Positions 9,520-18,154 are shown, counted from the stretch's first letter. The stretch is 64,000 nt of DNA from Terrabacter sp. 28 (GCA_000955875.1 JYOE01000007.1:348113-412112); one strand, 5' to 3'. Translations and numbers: made by a program. The notes: generated by a model not told the origin, from the sequence alone.

Positions 9520-10461
9520 CTAGCGCGCGATGCCGCCGCCCCCGCCGCCCGCGGTCGCGATGGGCACCGCGAAGCCGATCCCGACGAAGAGCGACTGGTC
9601 GGTGGGGTTGGCGAGGCCGGTGACGATGCCGACGACCTGCCCGGCCCGGTTGAGCAGCGGGCCGCCGGAGTTTCCGGGGTTAACGGCTGCGTCGAACTGG
9701 ATGAGGTGCTCGAGCCTGCGGTTGCTCTCGACCCGCACGGTCCGGTCGAGCGCGGAGACGACGCCGGCCGACAGCGAGTCGGTGAGCCCGAGCGGGTGGC
9801 CGACGGCGAAGACGGGTGCGCCGACCGCCACCCCGCCGCCGAGCACCGCCGGCACGACCGTCTCGGGCAGCTTCGCCGGGGTGAGGGTCGCGATGTCGCT
9901 CTCGGGCTTGCGCGACGCGATGGTCGCCGGCGTGCTGGTGCCGTCGGAGAAGGCGACGGTGATCGCGGTGGAGCCCTCGACGACGTGCAACGCCGTGAGC
10001 ACCGTGCCGTCGGCGTTGACGACGACACCGGCGCCGCTGCCCTGCGACTGCCGCCCGGCCGACGTGCCCCGGGTGCTGATGACGACGAGTGAGGGAGCGA
10101 TCGCGGCGTGCGCGACGCTCGCGTCCGCGGGTGCCGCGGCGTCGGCCTCCGCCTGGCGTTCCAGCCCCTTCTGCACGGTCAGGTCGACGTCGCGCTGCGT
10201 GATGGGCGCGGGGGTCGGCGGGCGCGTGACGGCATACGTGGTCACTGCCGCCGCGACGAGGACGAGGACCGCCACGCACCCCCACACCCAGCGCGGGACC
10301 GCCGCCAGCCGGCGGCGGGTGCGCTGCCACGGCCCGTCTGGTGGTGGCGGCTCGGCAGCCTCGAGCCCTGCCCCGGGTGGCGCGAGAAGGCGGGCGCGCA
10401 GGGGTGTCCCGGCGCCAGGGGCGGCGGTGTCGACTGCAGGGGGAGCGGTGACCCGTGCCAC
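9520..10461 (-). CDS. Membrane-anchored HtrA/DegP-like serine protease
   Basis: About 313 residues when started at GTG 10461. A proline-rich cytoplasmic N-terminus (about 50 residues) leads to one membrane helix (WVWGCVAVLVLVAAAVTTY) and an extracytoplasmic trypsin-like domain. The catalytic triad is visible: His in TALHVVEG, Asp in ESDIATL, Ser in NPGNSGGP. No PDZ domain follows, so it is shorter than classical HtrA and ends in a glycine-rich tail. The start is uncertain: the frame stays open far upstream, but that part is antisense to the CHAD gene and is probably not coding. It is 95 bases upstream of moxR on the same strand and may head the operon. Confidence 0.82.
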   Translation of the reverse strand: MARVTAPPAVDTAAPGAGTPLRARLLAPPGAGLEAAEPPPPDGPWQRTRRRLAAVPRWVWGCVAVLVLVAAAVTTYAVTRPPTPAPITQRDVDLTVQKGLERQAEADAAAPADASVAHAAIAPSLVVISTRGTSAGRQSQGSGAGVVVNADGTVLTALHVVEGSTAITVAFSDGTSTPATIASRKPESDIATLTPAKLPETVVPAVLGGGVAVGAPVFAVGHPLGLTDSLSAGVVSALDRTVRVESNRRLEHLIQFDAAVNPGNSGGPLLNRAGQVVGIVTGLANPTDQSLFVGIGFAVPIATAGGGGGGIAR

Positions 10462-10569
10462 CTTTTCGACTGTACGTTTCGATCGCCGTGAGCGGCAGGG
10501 GTCCGTTGAAGGTTCACAGGTTCCGCCGAAGGGGTGGCTCGCGGTCCCTGCCACGGGTAGGAATGGCGT

Positions 10570-11445
10570 ATGCCGTCCGCCGCGTCCCTGGTGCGTCAGC
10601 GCCTCGCGGAACAGCGGGAGGCGCTCGCCGTGGCCGAGGAGGCCCTGCGCGCCGGCGAACCCGAGGGGCTGCACGACGTCCGCGTGGCCATCCGCCGCAT
10701 CCGTTCGGCGCTCGCGACCTTCCGGCCGGTGCTCGAGCGCTCGGCCACCGACCCGCTGCGCGACGAGCTGCGGTGGGTGTCGGTGCTGCTGGGCCGCGCC
10801 CGCGACGTCGAGGTCGTCATCGAGCACACGGAGGCGCTGCTCGCCGACGCCGAGCCGGTGGGCCTCGACGACGCCGTCAGCGGGTTGCGCGCGCGCCTGC
10901 GCCTCGATCTCACGGCCGCCGGCGACGTCGTCGACGAGACGCTGGCCTCGACGAGGTATGCCGCGGTGCTCGGTCTGCTCGACGCCGTCGCAGGCGACCC
11001 TCCGCTCACGGCTGCCTCGGATCGCGGCGGCAAGGGTTTCGCCCGCAAGCGGGTCGAGCACGACCTCGACCGGGTCGTCGAGCGGATCGCCCTCGTGCGG
11101 GCCGCCGGCGACGCGGACGAGCAGGCGACCCGGCTGCACGACGTGCGCAAGGCCGCCAAGCGGTTGCGCTACGCGGCCGAGGCAGCCGCTCCCGTCGCGG
11201 GGTCGCGCATCCGCGAGATCGAGGAGGTGGCCGAGGCCACCCAGGACGTCATCGGCCTGCACCACGACGCGACCGTGACGCGCGCGACGCTGCGGCATCT
11301 TGCGCTCGACGTCGACAGCGGCGAGGCCGCGGCCTTTCTCCTCGGTCACCTCGACGCCGACGAGCAGCGGGTCCTGCGCGACCTCAGGTCACGGTCGCTG
11401 GATGCGCTCGACGCGCTCGAGAAGCTGGCGAAGCACCGTGGCTGA
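10570..11445 (+). CDS. CHAD domain protein
   Basis: A 291-residue protein made almost entirely of a CHAD domain, an alpha-helical fold with conserved histidines and basic residues that binds polyphosphate in characterised members. The signature is seen twice: GLHDVRVAIRRIRSALATFRPVL near the N-terminus and LHDVRKAAKRLRYAAEAAAP near residue 195. No CYTH domain is fused. ATG 10570 overlaps a copy of the recurrent GTATGCCG word. The gene diverges from the protease. Confidence 0.88.
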   Translation: MPSAASLVRQRLAEQREALAVAEEALRAGEPEGLHDVRVAIRRIRSALATFRPVLERSATDPLRDELRWVSVLLGRARDVEVVIEHTEALLADAEPVGLDDAVSGLRARLRLDLTAAGDVVDETLASTRYAAVLGLLDAVAGDPPLTAASDRGGKGFARKRVEHDLDRVVERIALVRAAGDADEQATRLHDVRKAAKRLRYAAEAAAPVAGSRIREIEEVAEATQDVIGLHHDATVTRATLRHLALDVDSGEAAAFLLGHLDADEQRVLRDLRSRSLDALDALEKLAKHRG

Positions 11446-11520
11446 CGCCGCCCAGGGGCCGTCGGGGCCACCGGATCGAGTCTGCCGGAACGCCGTGGTC
11501 GTCACGTGAGTCCCACCGGC

Positions 11521-11745
11521 ATGGACGTGGACCTCACCTGCCCGATCTGCTCCGCACCGGCGATGACGCCCGGCGAGATCGTCGGCCGTTCGCCGGGTGT
11601 GAAGTTCAAGGAGCAGGGGGGCGGCCTGCTCGGCGACCTCACCGGGGTGCCCGTCACCCGAGGGGTCTTCAACCACAGTGCCCGAGCCCTTCGCTGCGGC
11701 TCCTGCGGGACCATCGTGGTCCCTCCGGCCGGGCGAGCACCCTAG
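11521..11745 (+). CDS. Small zinc-ribbon protein
   Basis: A short protein (74 residues from ATG 11521; a GTG at 11506 would add five). It has two CxxC knuckles: CPIC near the N-terminus and CGSC near the C-terminus, spaced like a zinc ribbon. The middle is GVKFKEQGGGLLGDLTGVPVTRGVFNHS. Function unknown. Its TAG stop and the TAG of the convergent sulfatase gene share the same CTAG, so the two reading frames overlap by three bases. Confidence 0.65.
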   Translation: MDVDLTCPICSAPAMTPGEIVGRSPGVKFKEQGGGLLGDLTGVPVTRGVFNHSARALRCGSCGTIVVPPAGRAP

Positions 11746-13244
11746 CCGCTGACCACTCCCTCGGCGACGAGTCGCGGGACCGGCTGCTCCGGGTGTGGCT
11801 CGTCACCGACCGCCTTCTGCGCGAACCACATCCGTGCCTCGAGCTGCTCGCGGACCGTGGCGTGCGCTGGGTCGTCGGCGACGTTGTGCAGCTGCTCCGG
11901 GTCTCGCACGTTGTCGTAGAGCTCCCACTCGGCGGGGAAGCGCCGGTCGGAGCAGCCGGGCAGGCCGAGTCCGTCGTTGTAGAAGTGGATGAGCGTGTGC
12001 TCGCGGGTGCGGTAGCCGTAGTGGGCGCCGACCTGGTGGCTGCTGTCGTCGTGCATCCAGTAGCGGTAGTAGAAGCCCTCGGCGTCCGGATCCTGCTGGG
12101 GCTCAGATGATCCCGTCAGCTCGCCCCAGAACGACCGGCCCTGCATGCGCGCCGGGACGGCCACGCCCGCGGCCTCGAGCAGCGTGGGCGCGATGTCGGC
12201 GTTCGTGACGATGCGGTCGAACGGACGGCCGGTCGGGATCGCCGCCGGGTAGGAGAGGACGAACGGCATGCGGATCGACTCCTCGTACATGAACCGCTTG
12301 TCGAACCAGCCGTGGTCGCCGAGGAAGAAGCCCTGGTCGGAGGAGTAGATGACGATCGTGTCGTCGAGGTCGCCGCGCTCACGCAGCCAGTCGGTGACCC
12401 GACCGACGTTGTCGTCGACGGAGGCGACGCACGCGAGGTAGTCCTCCATGTATCGCTGGTACTTCCACAACGCTTCCTCGTCGTGGGAGAGGCCTTCCGG
12501 CACAGGCTGTTTGAGGTCCTCGGCCGTCAGGTGCTCGGCGATCCGCATCGCGGCACGGCGGGCCGTGTCGGAGCGGCCCGACAGGTCGTCGGTGAACGTC
12601 GCCGGCACGGGGATCAGCCCGTCCACGCCGGGCGCGCCCACGGCATACATGCCCTCGTGCTCGGCGTCCGGCTCCCACGACCGGTGCGGTGCCTTGTGCC
12701 ACACGAGCACGCACCACGGCTCGTCGCCCTCCAGACTCTCGACCCAGCGCAGGGCGAGGTCGGTGATGAGGTCGGTGGCGTAGCCCTGCTCGACGCGCAG
12801 CCCGTCGGCCGTGAGGACGCGTGGGTCGTGGTACTCGCCCTGGTCGATGAGGGCCTCCCAGTGGTCGAAGCCCTGCGGGTCGTGGCTCACACCACCGGTC
12901 GAGCCGTCGCCCATGTGCCACTTGCCGACGAAGGCGGTGCGGTAGCCGGCCTCGCGCAGTGCCGTGACGAACGTCGGCTGCGATGCGTCGATCGGGGTGT
13001 CGAGGGTCGTCACGCCGTTCACGTGGCTGTAGGTGCCGGTGAGGATCGTCGCCCGGCTGGGCGCACAGAGCGAGTTCGTCGCGAAGAGGTTGTCGAGCCG
13101 CGCGCCCGACGTGGCGACCGCGTCGATGTGCGGTGTGCGGTTGACGACCGAGCCGTAGGCGCCGATCGCGTGGGCGGCGTGGTCGTCGCTCAGCACGAAG
13201 ACGATGTTGGGGCGCCGGCTCGGCGGGGTCGGGGCAGTGCTCAT
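11742..13244 (-). CDS. Sulfatase (arylsulfatase family)
   Basis: A 500-residue type I sulfatase, hydrolysing sulfate esters. Metal ligands DD at residues 20-21 (FVLSDDH) and the formylglycine motif C60-x-P-S-R (LCAPSRATILTG) are present, as are later FVGKWHMGD, YSSDQGFFLGDHGWFDKRF and KAPHRSW. The active-site cysteine needs a formylglycine-generating enzyme not encoded here. No signal peptide is evident, so a cytoplasmic location is likely. Start 13244 is preferred, but an in-frame GTG at 13253 is possible. Its substrate may be a sulfated sugar, in line with the many glycosidases nearby. Confidence 0.9.
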   Translation of the reverse strand: MSTAPTPPSRRPNIVFVLSDDHAAHAIGAYGSVVNRTPHIDAVATSGARLDNLFATNSLCAPSRATILTGTYSHVNGVTTLDTPIDASQPTFVTALREAGYRTAFVGKWHMGDGSTGGVSHDPQGFDHWEALIDQGEYHDPRVLTADGLRVEQGYATDLITDLALRWVESLEGDEPWCVLVWHKAPHRSWEPDAEHEGMYAVGAPGVDGLIPVPATFTDDLSGRSDTARRAAMRIAEHLTAEDLKQPVPEGLSHDEEALWKYQRYMEDYLACVASVDDNVGRVTDWLRERGDLDDTIVIYSSDQGFFLGDHGWFDKRFMYEESIRMPFVLSYPAAIPTGRPFDRIVTNADIAPTLLEAAGVAVPARMQGRSFWGELTGSSEPQQDPDAEGFYYRYWMHDDSSHQVGAHYGYRTREHTLIHFYNDGLGLPGCSDRRFPAEWELYDNVRDPEQLHNVADDPAHATVREQLEARMWFAQKAVGDEPHPEQPVPRLVAEGVVSG

Positions 13245-13278
13245 CGGCTCCACGCTAGACGCGGCTTAGCATCGGCGC

Positions 13279-13815
13279 ATGCAGCACCCCATCGTGCGAG
13301 ACGCGACGGCCGATGACGCCGCGGCGGTCGCCGCCGTCTACGCGCCGTACGTCACGGGCACGTCGATCACGTTCGAGACGGACCCTCCGAGCGCCGACGA
13401 GATGGGCCGGCGCATCGCCGCGGCCCAGCGCTCGCACGCGTTCCTCGTGCTGGAGGACGCCGGCGAGGTCGTCGGGTACGCGTACGGCGGGCCGTTCAAG
13501 GAGCGCGCGGCCTACCGCTGGTCGTGCGAGGTGTCGGTCTACCTCGCGATGGACCGCCGGGGCCGCGGCGGCGGCCGCCGGCTCTACGAGGAGCTGCTGT
13601 GGCGCCTGGCCGATCGCGGCTACCGCATGGCCGCGGCCGGCATGACCCAGCCGAACGTGCCGAGCGGGCGGCTGCACGCAGCCATGGGCTTCGAGACGGT
13701 CGGGACCTATCGCGACATCGGCCACAAGTTCGGCGCCTGGCACGACGTCACGTGGGTGCAGCGCCGGCTCGGTGACCCCACACCTCCTGGCCAGGACCCG
13801 CCCGAGCCCACCTGA
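13279..13815 (+). CDS. GNAT N-acetyltransferase, phosphinothricin acetyltransferase type
   Basis: A 178-residue GNAT protein resembling Pat/Bar. Typical features are the start IVRDATADDAAAVAAVYAPYV, TSITFET, the acetyl-CoA loop DRRGRGGGRRLYEELL and the end SGRLHAAMGFETVGTYRDIGHKFGAWHDVTWVQR. These enzymes acetylate phosphinothricin, methionine sulfoximine or related amines. A metabolic or detoxifying role is likely; actual drug resistance cannot be assumed. It diverges from the sulfatase with 34 bases between starts. Confidence 0.88.
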   Translation: MQHPIVRDATADDAAAVAAVYAPYVTGTSITFETDPPSADEMGRRIAAAQRSHAFLVLEDAGEVVGYAYGGPFKERAAYRWSCEVSVYLAMDRRGRGGGRRLYEELLWRLADRGYRMAAAGMTQPNVPSGRLHAAMGFETVGTYRDIGHKFGAWHDVTWVQRRLGDPTPPGQDPPEPT

Positions 13816-13816
13816 G

Positions 13817-13920
13817 CGTCAGGAAGTGAGCACTCGACGAAAGCAGCGTCGAGTGCCCACTTCCCGACGTGAGGAAACGGGCGCTCGACGAAAGCAGCGT
13901 CGAGTGCCCACTTCCCGACG
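13817..13920. repeat. Two tandem intergenic hairpin repeats (likely bidirectional terminator)
   Basis: Two adjacent hairpins with about 23-base arms and the same 7-base loop AAAGCAG: 13817-13869 and 13868-13920. The 3' arm contains CGTCGAGTGCCCACTTCCC followed by GACG, related to the intergenic repeats near 30.9, 38.3 and 49.4 kb. They fill the gap between the convergent acetyltransferase and reductase genes, begin right after the first stop codon and lack a T-tract. Confidence 0.8.
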
Positions 13921-13925
13921 GCGTG

Positions 13926-14996
13926 TCAGGGGAGGGCCGGGTAGTCCGTGTAGCCCTCCGCGCCGCCGCCGTAGAAGGTGGCCGGGTTCGGCTCGTTGAG
14001 CGGGGCACCCTCCCGCCAGCGGCGGGCGAGGTCCGGGTTGGCGAGGAACTCGCGCCCGACCGCGACGGCGTCGCCGAGGTCGCGCTCGAGGATGTCCTCG
14101 ACCTCCGCGAGGCCGGTCACCGAGGCGAACCCGGTGTTGAGGATGACGGGCCCGCCGAACCGCTTGCGCAGGTTGCGCACCAGGTCGGACTCGGGGTCGC
14201 CGAGGATGCTGAGGTAGGCGAGGCCGAGCGGCGCGATGCCCTCGACGAGCGTCTCGTAGGTCGCGGCCGTCTCCAGCTCGTCCTCCTCGAGCACGCCCTG
14301 GATGTTGTGCGCGGGCGAGACCCGGATGCCGACGCGGTCGGCGCCGATGGCCTCGGCGACGGCCTTCGTGATCTCGATCGTGAGGCGGGCCCGGTTCTCG
14401 GGCGACCCGCCGTACGCGTCGGAGCGCTGGTTGCTCGACGGGGCGAGGAACTGGTGCGGTAGGTAGCCGTTGGCGGCGTGCACCTCGACGCCGTCGAGGC
14501 CGGCTGCGATCGCCTGACGGGCCGCGTGGACGTACTCCGCCACGAGCGCGGGGATCTCGTCGGTCTCGAGGGCCCGCGGGACGGCATACGGCTGCTCGCC
14601 CGACGGCGTGACGATGGAGCCCGGCGCGGCGATGGCGCTCGGGGCGACGCTCTCGAGGCCGCCCTTGTTGTCGGGGTGCGCGACCCGGCCGGCGTGCATG
14701 AGCTGCACGACGACGTGGCCGCCGCCCCGGTGCACGGCGTCGGCGACGAGGCGCCAGCCGGCGACCTGCTCGTCGGAGTGGATGCCGGGGGTGTCGAGGT
14801 AGCCCTGGCCGACGGCGCTCGGCTGGGTGCCCTCGGTGATGATGAGGCCGGCGCTCGCGCGCTGGCCGTAGTACTCGGCGTTGAGCTCGGTCGGTGCCTG
14901 GCCGGCGCCGGCGCGGTTGCGCGTCAGCGGGGCCATGACGAAGCGCTGGGGGAGGTCCCAGCGGCCGATGCGGATGGTCTCGAAGGCCGTGGACAC
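13926..14996 (-). CDS. Alkene reductase, old yellow enzyme family
   Basis: A 356-residue FMN-dependent ene-reductase that reduces activated C=C bonds (and often nitro compounds) with NAD(P)H. Seen: RFVMAPLTRNRA near the N-terminus, the flavin/ligand motif VQLMHAGRV, the HAANGYLPHQFLAPSSNQRSDAYGGS segment with the active-site region, and the C-terminal GREFLANPDLARRW. I start at GTG 14996 because AGGAG lies 7 bases upstream; a GTG at 15011 would sit before that site. It converges on the acetyltransferase across the double hairpin. Confidence 0.9.
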   Translation of the reverse strand: MSTAFETIRIGRWDLPQRFVMAPLTRNRAGAGQAPTELNAEYYGQRASAGLIITEGTQPSAVGQGYLDTPGIHSDEQVAGWRLVADAVHRGGGHVVVQLMHAGRVAHPDNKGGLESVAPSAIAAPGSIVTPSGEQPYAVPRALETDEIPALVAEYVHAARQAIAAGLDGVEVHAANGYLPHQFLAPSSNQRSDAYGGSPENRARLTIEITKAVAEAIGADRVGIRVSPAHNIQGVLEEDELETAATYETLVEGIAPLGLAYLSILGDPESDLVRNLRKRFGGPVILNTGFASVTGLAEVEDILERDLGDAVAVGREFLANPDLARRWREGAPLNEPNPATFYGGGAEGYTDYPALP

Positions 14997-15163
14997 AGGC
15001 CTGCTCCTCACGTTGTCGGGGATGGTCGGCGGCTCGCTCCCGCGCCTCGATGCAGTGCGGTGGAGCCTTCAACTACGTGGGCGACAAGTCGGACAGGAGG
15101 GCTGTCATTCCCGTCGTCGCCGGATGTGACGAGCGGAACGCTCCCTGGACGGTCCGGGCACGA

Positions 15164-15198
15164 CGAAGGGGAGGATGCCGTCGGCATCCTCCCCTTCG
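15164..15198 (-). terminator. Strong hairpin after the CHAP hydrolase gene
   Basis: A perfect inverted repeat with 17-base arms (CGAAGGGGAGGATGCCG and its complement) separated by one base, so the real loop is about 3 to 5 bases. It lies 37 bases past the stop of the CHAP gene. There is no T-run, as is common for terminators in GC-rich actinobacteria. Confidence 0.75.
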
Positions 15199-15234
15199 CG
15201 ACGAGCGCTCAGACCGCGGGGGTCTGCGCGTGGG

Positions 15235-16092
15235 TCACGGCGCGTAGATGTACTTCATGCCCGGACCGTCGGTGAGGGTGCGGGTGTTGTAGTTGTACGG
15301 GCCGGCGAGGGCGTTCATCTCGATGATGGTGACCTCGTTGCCGTTAACGGCGGTGACCCAGGCGACGTGGCCGACGCTGGAGGAGCCGTGCACGCCGGGC
15401 TGCATGACGAGGATCGAGCGGGTGCGCGGCGTGCCGGTCACGGTGTAGCCCGCGCTGGCGGCGCCGGAGGCCCACTCCATGGCGTTGCCGGTCCAGCCAC
15501 CGGGGTAGTAGCCCTCGGACGCGTGCCACTTGGCGAGCGCGCCCCAGGTGCACTGGCCCTTGGTGGCCCAGTTGTAGGAGGAGCGCATGCCGGAGGAGGC
15601 GCTCGGGACCGAGCCGTTGCTGACCGACTTGGTCGTCGACGTCGTCGACGTCAGCGTGCGGCGGGTGAGGTCACGCGAGGCGCGCTCGGCGGCGGCCTTG
15701 CGCTCGGCGGCGGCCTTGGCGGCGGCGGCCTTGGCAGCAGCGCGCTCGGTCTTGACCTGGATGTCCTCGATGACGCGCGGCTTGGTGGCCGTCGCGCGCT
15801 GGGTGACAGCCTTCTGCGCAGCCGGCGCGTAGCCGATCTTCGCCAGGGCGGTCGAGGCGGCGGGGACGGCGCCGGTGGTCGGGCCGACGGCAGCAGCACC
15901 GGCGGTCGTGCCGGACAGCGGCTCGGCGCTCGCGGGGTTCGCGAACGAGGCGACGAGGCCACCGGTGGCCGCGACGAACACGGCGCCCTTCATGGCCGGC
16001 TGAGCCGTCTCGCGGGCGAGGATCTTGAGCTCGTTGAGGGGGTTGTGGCGGCCAGGCGCACGATGGCGGCCGCGGATGATCTCGTTGTTCAC
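15235..16092 (-). CDS. Secreted CHAP-domain peptidoglycan hydrolase
   Basis: A 285-residue exported protein. The long basic N-region, hydrophobic core and cleavage-like site near ANPASA (about 56) form a signal peptide. Residues about 115-140 are a lysine/alanine/glutamate coiled stretch. The C-terminal CHAP domain has the catalytic cysteine C181 (KGQCTWGALAKW) and histidine H242 (SVGHVAWVTAV), so it should cut peptide bonds in peptidoglycan as amidase or endopeptidase. GTG 16092 has GGAGAGG upstream. A c-di-AMP riboswitch precedes it, a known arrangement for actinobacterial wall hydrolases. Confidence 0.92.
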   Translation of the reverse strand: MNNEIIRGRHRAPGRHNPLNELKILARETAQPAMKGAVFVAATGGLVASFANPASAEPLSGTTAGAAAVGPTTGAVPAASTALAKIGYAPAAQKAVTQRATATKPRVIEDIQVKTERAAAKAAAAKAAAERKAAAERASRDLTRRTLTSTTSTTKSVSNGSVPSASSGMRSSYNWATKGQCTWGALAKWHASEGYYPGGWTGNAMEWASGAASAGYTVTGTPRTRSILVMQPGVHGSSSVGHVAWVTAVNGNEVTIIEMNALAGPYNYNTRTLTDGPGMKYIYAP

Positions 16093-16106
16093 ACGTGTAC
16101 CTCTCC

Positions 16107-16280
16107 GCGCCTACGAAGTTAGCTGTCGGGTTCGGGCGGAAAGGTGCCCGGCTCTCCCCCGGTCCGCGACGAGTCGCGATCCGGGCGAGTACTTCACCCC
16201 AAGGACGTCCGGAGTCGTGGCGCCGGACGCCCGGAGAAACGTGTGGTTCCTCCGCTCCTGTCACAAGGTTTGCTCTCGCT
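16107..16280 (-). ncRNA. c-di-AMP riboswitch (ydaO/yuaA type) in the leader of the CHAP gene
   Basis: On the minus strand the leader contains conserved blocks of the ydaO class in order: GACAGGAGCGGAGGAACCA, then GGGGTGAAG, then CCGAACCCGACAGCTAAC followed by TTCGTAGGCG. A variable hairpin (GGGCGTCCGGCGCC) lies between the first two. This class binds cyclic di-AMP and usually turns expression off; in actinobacteria it precedes wall hydrolase genes. The limits given are approximate. The call rests on recognising the motifs by eye, not on a covariance search. Confidence 0.88.
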
Positions 16281-16544
16281 CGTCAGGCGGTGACAGGACT
16301 AGGCGGTCCACCTCGCGAGCGCCCGACCAGGTGGCCGGACCCTCGGAAGAGTAGACGACGTTGCGGGCAAAAGTCACGTTGAGGTAACGGGGACTCGCCG
16401 GAAAGTTCGTTGAAGGTCCGTTTTGGGCGTCTTTACCTGCGGCATACCTTCGCGCCTTGTGACGCGAGTCACATGACTCGCGCTTGACCGGCCCGAGACG
16501 GCCGACACCCTCGGCCGCGGGTCACCACGGGTGGTCGAGGGCGC
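16281..16544. other. Promoter region of the CHAP gene; no gene seen
   Basis: This stretch between the riboswitch and the end of the sortase gene is less GC-rich than its surroundings around 16370-16460. It probably holds the promoter of the riboswitch transcript and the 3' end of the sortase message. It also has one CGGCATAC word at 16440. I see no open frame with coding character. Confidence 0.5.
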
Positions 16545-17321
16545 TCAGGAAGCCCTCGTGAGGTGGCCGAAGACGATGACGTTGTCGCGGTACTCGTTGC
16601 GGCTGTCGGTCGGCCCACCGCACGTCACGAGGCGGATCTCGGCACGTCGGAAATCGCTCCGGTAGACGAGGTCGGTCGGGAAGCGCGACTTCTCGTAGGC
16701 GGCGACCTTGTCGACGGTGAAGACGAGGTGCGAGCGGTCGCGGCGCGTGACCTCGACGACGTCGCCCGCCTTGACCGCGCCGAGGCGGTAGAAGACTCCG
16801 GGAACGCCGGACGGTGTGTCGACGTGGGCGGCGATCACGGAGGAGCCGAGCTGTCCGGGGGTCGGGCCCCCGTCGTAGAGCCCGACCTCCTGAGCGGTGC
16901 CCGGCACTGAGATCGTGCCGTCAGGCTGGATCCCGAGCGGCACGAAGGTGCGCGAGCGGACGCCGATGGAGGGGATCTCGAGCAGGGTGGGCTCCGAGGC
17001 CGCCAAGGGGCCGCCCTGCAGAGTGCCCGCAGGCGCGGCCCCCGAGGTGCCTGGTCTCCCTGCCGCCCGCGTCCCACCCTGACCGGGGGACACCGACGGT
17101 GCGGGAAAGTCGGAGGCTGTCGCGCCGACGGTCGCCGGCGCGCTGCCTGCCGGCTGTGCAGCTGGCGGGGTGCCCGCCGCACCGGGCGCTGACGGGCTGC
17201 CACGCAGGCCGAGGACGAGCGCGACGACGGCCACGACGAGCAGGAGCGCCGACGCCGTGGCAGCCGCCGCGACACCAGCGGTGACGCGGCGGCCCGACGT
17301 GGCCTCGTTCGGCTCTGTCAC
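16545..17321 (-). CDS. Class F sortase
   Basis: A 258-residue transpeptidase. One N-terminal membrane helix (about 15-38) is followed by a low-complexity Ala/Pro/Gly linker (about 42-105) and the sortase domain. The catalytic residues are H166 (AAHVDTP), C234 (RLVTCGG) and R245 (NEYRDNV). The linker length and short domain fit the actinobacterial class F group. GTG 17321 is 30 bases after the stop of the CHRD gene on the same strand, so the two are probably one operon and the CHRD protein is a candidate partner. Confidence 0.9.
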   Translation of the reverse strand: MTEPNEATSGRRVTAGVAAAATASALLLVVAVVALVLGLRGSPSAPGAAGTPPAAQPAGSAPATVGATASDFPAPSVSPGQGGTRAAGRPGTSGAAPAGTLQGGPLAASEPTLLEIPSIGVRSRTFVPLGIQPDGTISVPGTAQEVGLYDGGPTPGQLGSSVIAAHVDTPSGVPGVFYRLGAVKAGDVVEVTRRDRSHLVFTVDKVAAYEKSRFPTDLVYRSDFRRAEIRLVTCGGPTDSRNEYRDNVIVFGHLTRAS

Positions 17322-17350
17322 GTGATGCTCGTCCCCGGTCGGTCAGCCGG

Positions 17351-18154
17351 TCAGGAGCGCGACCGGGCTGAGCGGCGGGCGGCGAAGGCGCCGGAACCGG
17401 CAGCGGCGACGAGCGCGACGCCTCCGACGGCGAGGAGCATGCCGTTCGTGTTGGTCGTGCCGCTCAGACCGCCGCCCGTGTGCATGCCGCCGGTCGGCGC
17501 AACGTGCAGCGCCCCGCACAGGGCCGGGTCGGTCGCCTCGGTCGGCAGCTTCGGGTCGAGGTCGCTCTTGGTGTCGCCCGAGTATTTGCCGTCCTTGTTG
17601 TGATCCACGCCGTGCACGACGACGACGGACTGGCCCTTGGCGATGGCCGCGGCCACACCGTCGGACACGGTGATGCTGCCGCGCTCGTAGCTGAGGTTGC
17701 CCCCAGGGGCGGTGCTGAAGCGGTCGACCGCGAGGCCGCTCTTGGGGCTCGTGTCACCGGTCTTCGTGAGCGAGACGACGATGTCGCCGTAGGCGGGCCC
17801 GCCCTCGGTCGTGTTGATGGTGCCGTCACCGCTCGTGTCGTCCTTGATGGTCGGACACTCGTGACGCGCGGCCGCCGCGAAGTGGATGTGCGCGGCGTGC
17901 GGCTGGTCGGGCAGCAGGCCACGTGCGGCCATCTCGACCTTGATCGTGTTGCCGGTGACCGTCACCTGGGCGGTGCCGGAACCGGACACCTCGCTGCCGG
18001 GCACGGGCTCGAGGTTCGCGCTGACCCAGCCGTCGGCCGCGAAGGCGGGGCCGACGGACAGTGCCATCGCGGCAGCAGCGGCAAGGCCGGCGCCCGCGAT
18101 CCGCGTGGTGGTGCGAGTGGTGCGAGTGGTGGTGCGAGTGGTGCTGGTGCGCAT
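17351..18154 (-). CDS. Secreted CHRD-domain protein with C-terminal membrane anchor
   Basis: A 267-residue protein started at ATG 18154, which has AGGAGG upstream. A threonine/arginine-repeat n-region (RTTTRTTRTTTR) leads to a signal peptide ending at AFAA. The mature part is a CHRD (chordin) fold: GSGTAQVTVTGNTIKVEMAARGL, PHAAHIHF, then ALCGALHVAP. The C-terminus is a hydrophobic helix with a tail RRSARSRS, like a sortase sorting signal, but no canonical LPxTG precedes it; LSGTTNTNG is in that place. It is followed by the class F sortase gene. The function of bacterial CHRD proteins is poorly known. Confidence 0.85.
   Translation of the reverse strand: MRTSTTRTTTRTTRTTTRIAGAGLAAAAAMALSVGPAFAADGWVSANLEPVPGSEVSGSGTAQVTVTGNTIKVEMAARGLLPDQPHAAHIHFAAAARHECPTIKDDTSGDGTINTTEGGPAYGDIVVSLTKTGDTSPKSGLAVDRFSTAPGGNLSYERGSITVSDGVAAAIAKGQSVVVVHGVDHNKDGKYSGDTKSDLDPKLPTEATDPALCGALHVAPTGGMHTGGGLSGTTNTNGMLLAVGGVALVAAAGSGAFAARRSARSRS

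Noticed and set aside
10462..11349. Upstream extension of the HtrA-like protease frame
   Set aside because: This part is antisense to the CHAD gene and shows no domain; the frame is open only because of base composition.
13279..13815. An acquired herbicide-resistance gene
   Set aside because: Pat-like GNAT proteins are common chromosomal genes; nothing here shows transfer or actual resistance.
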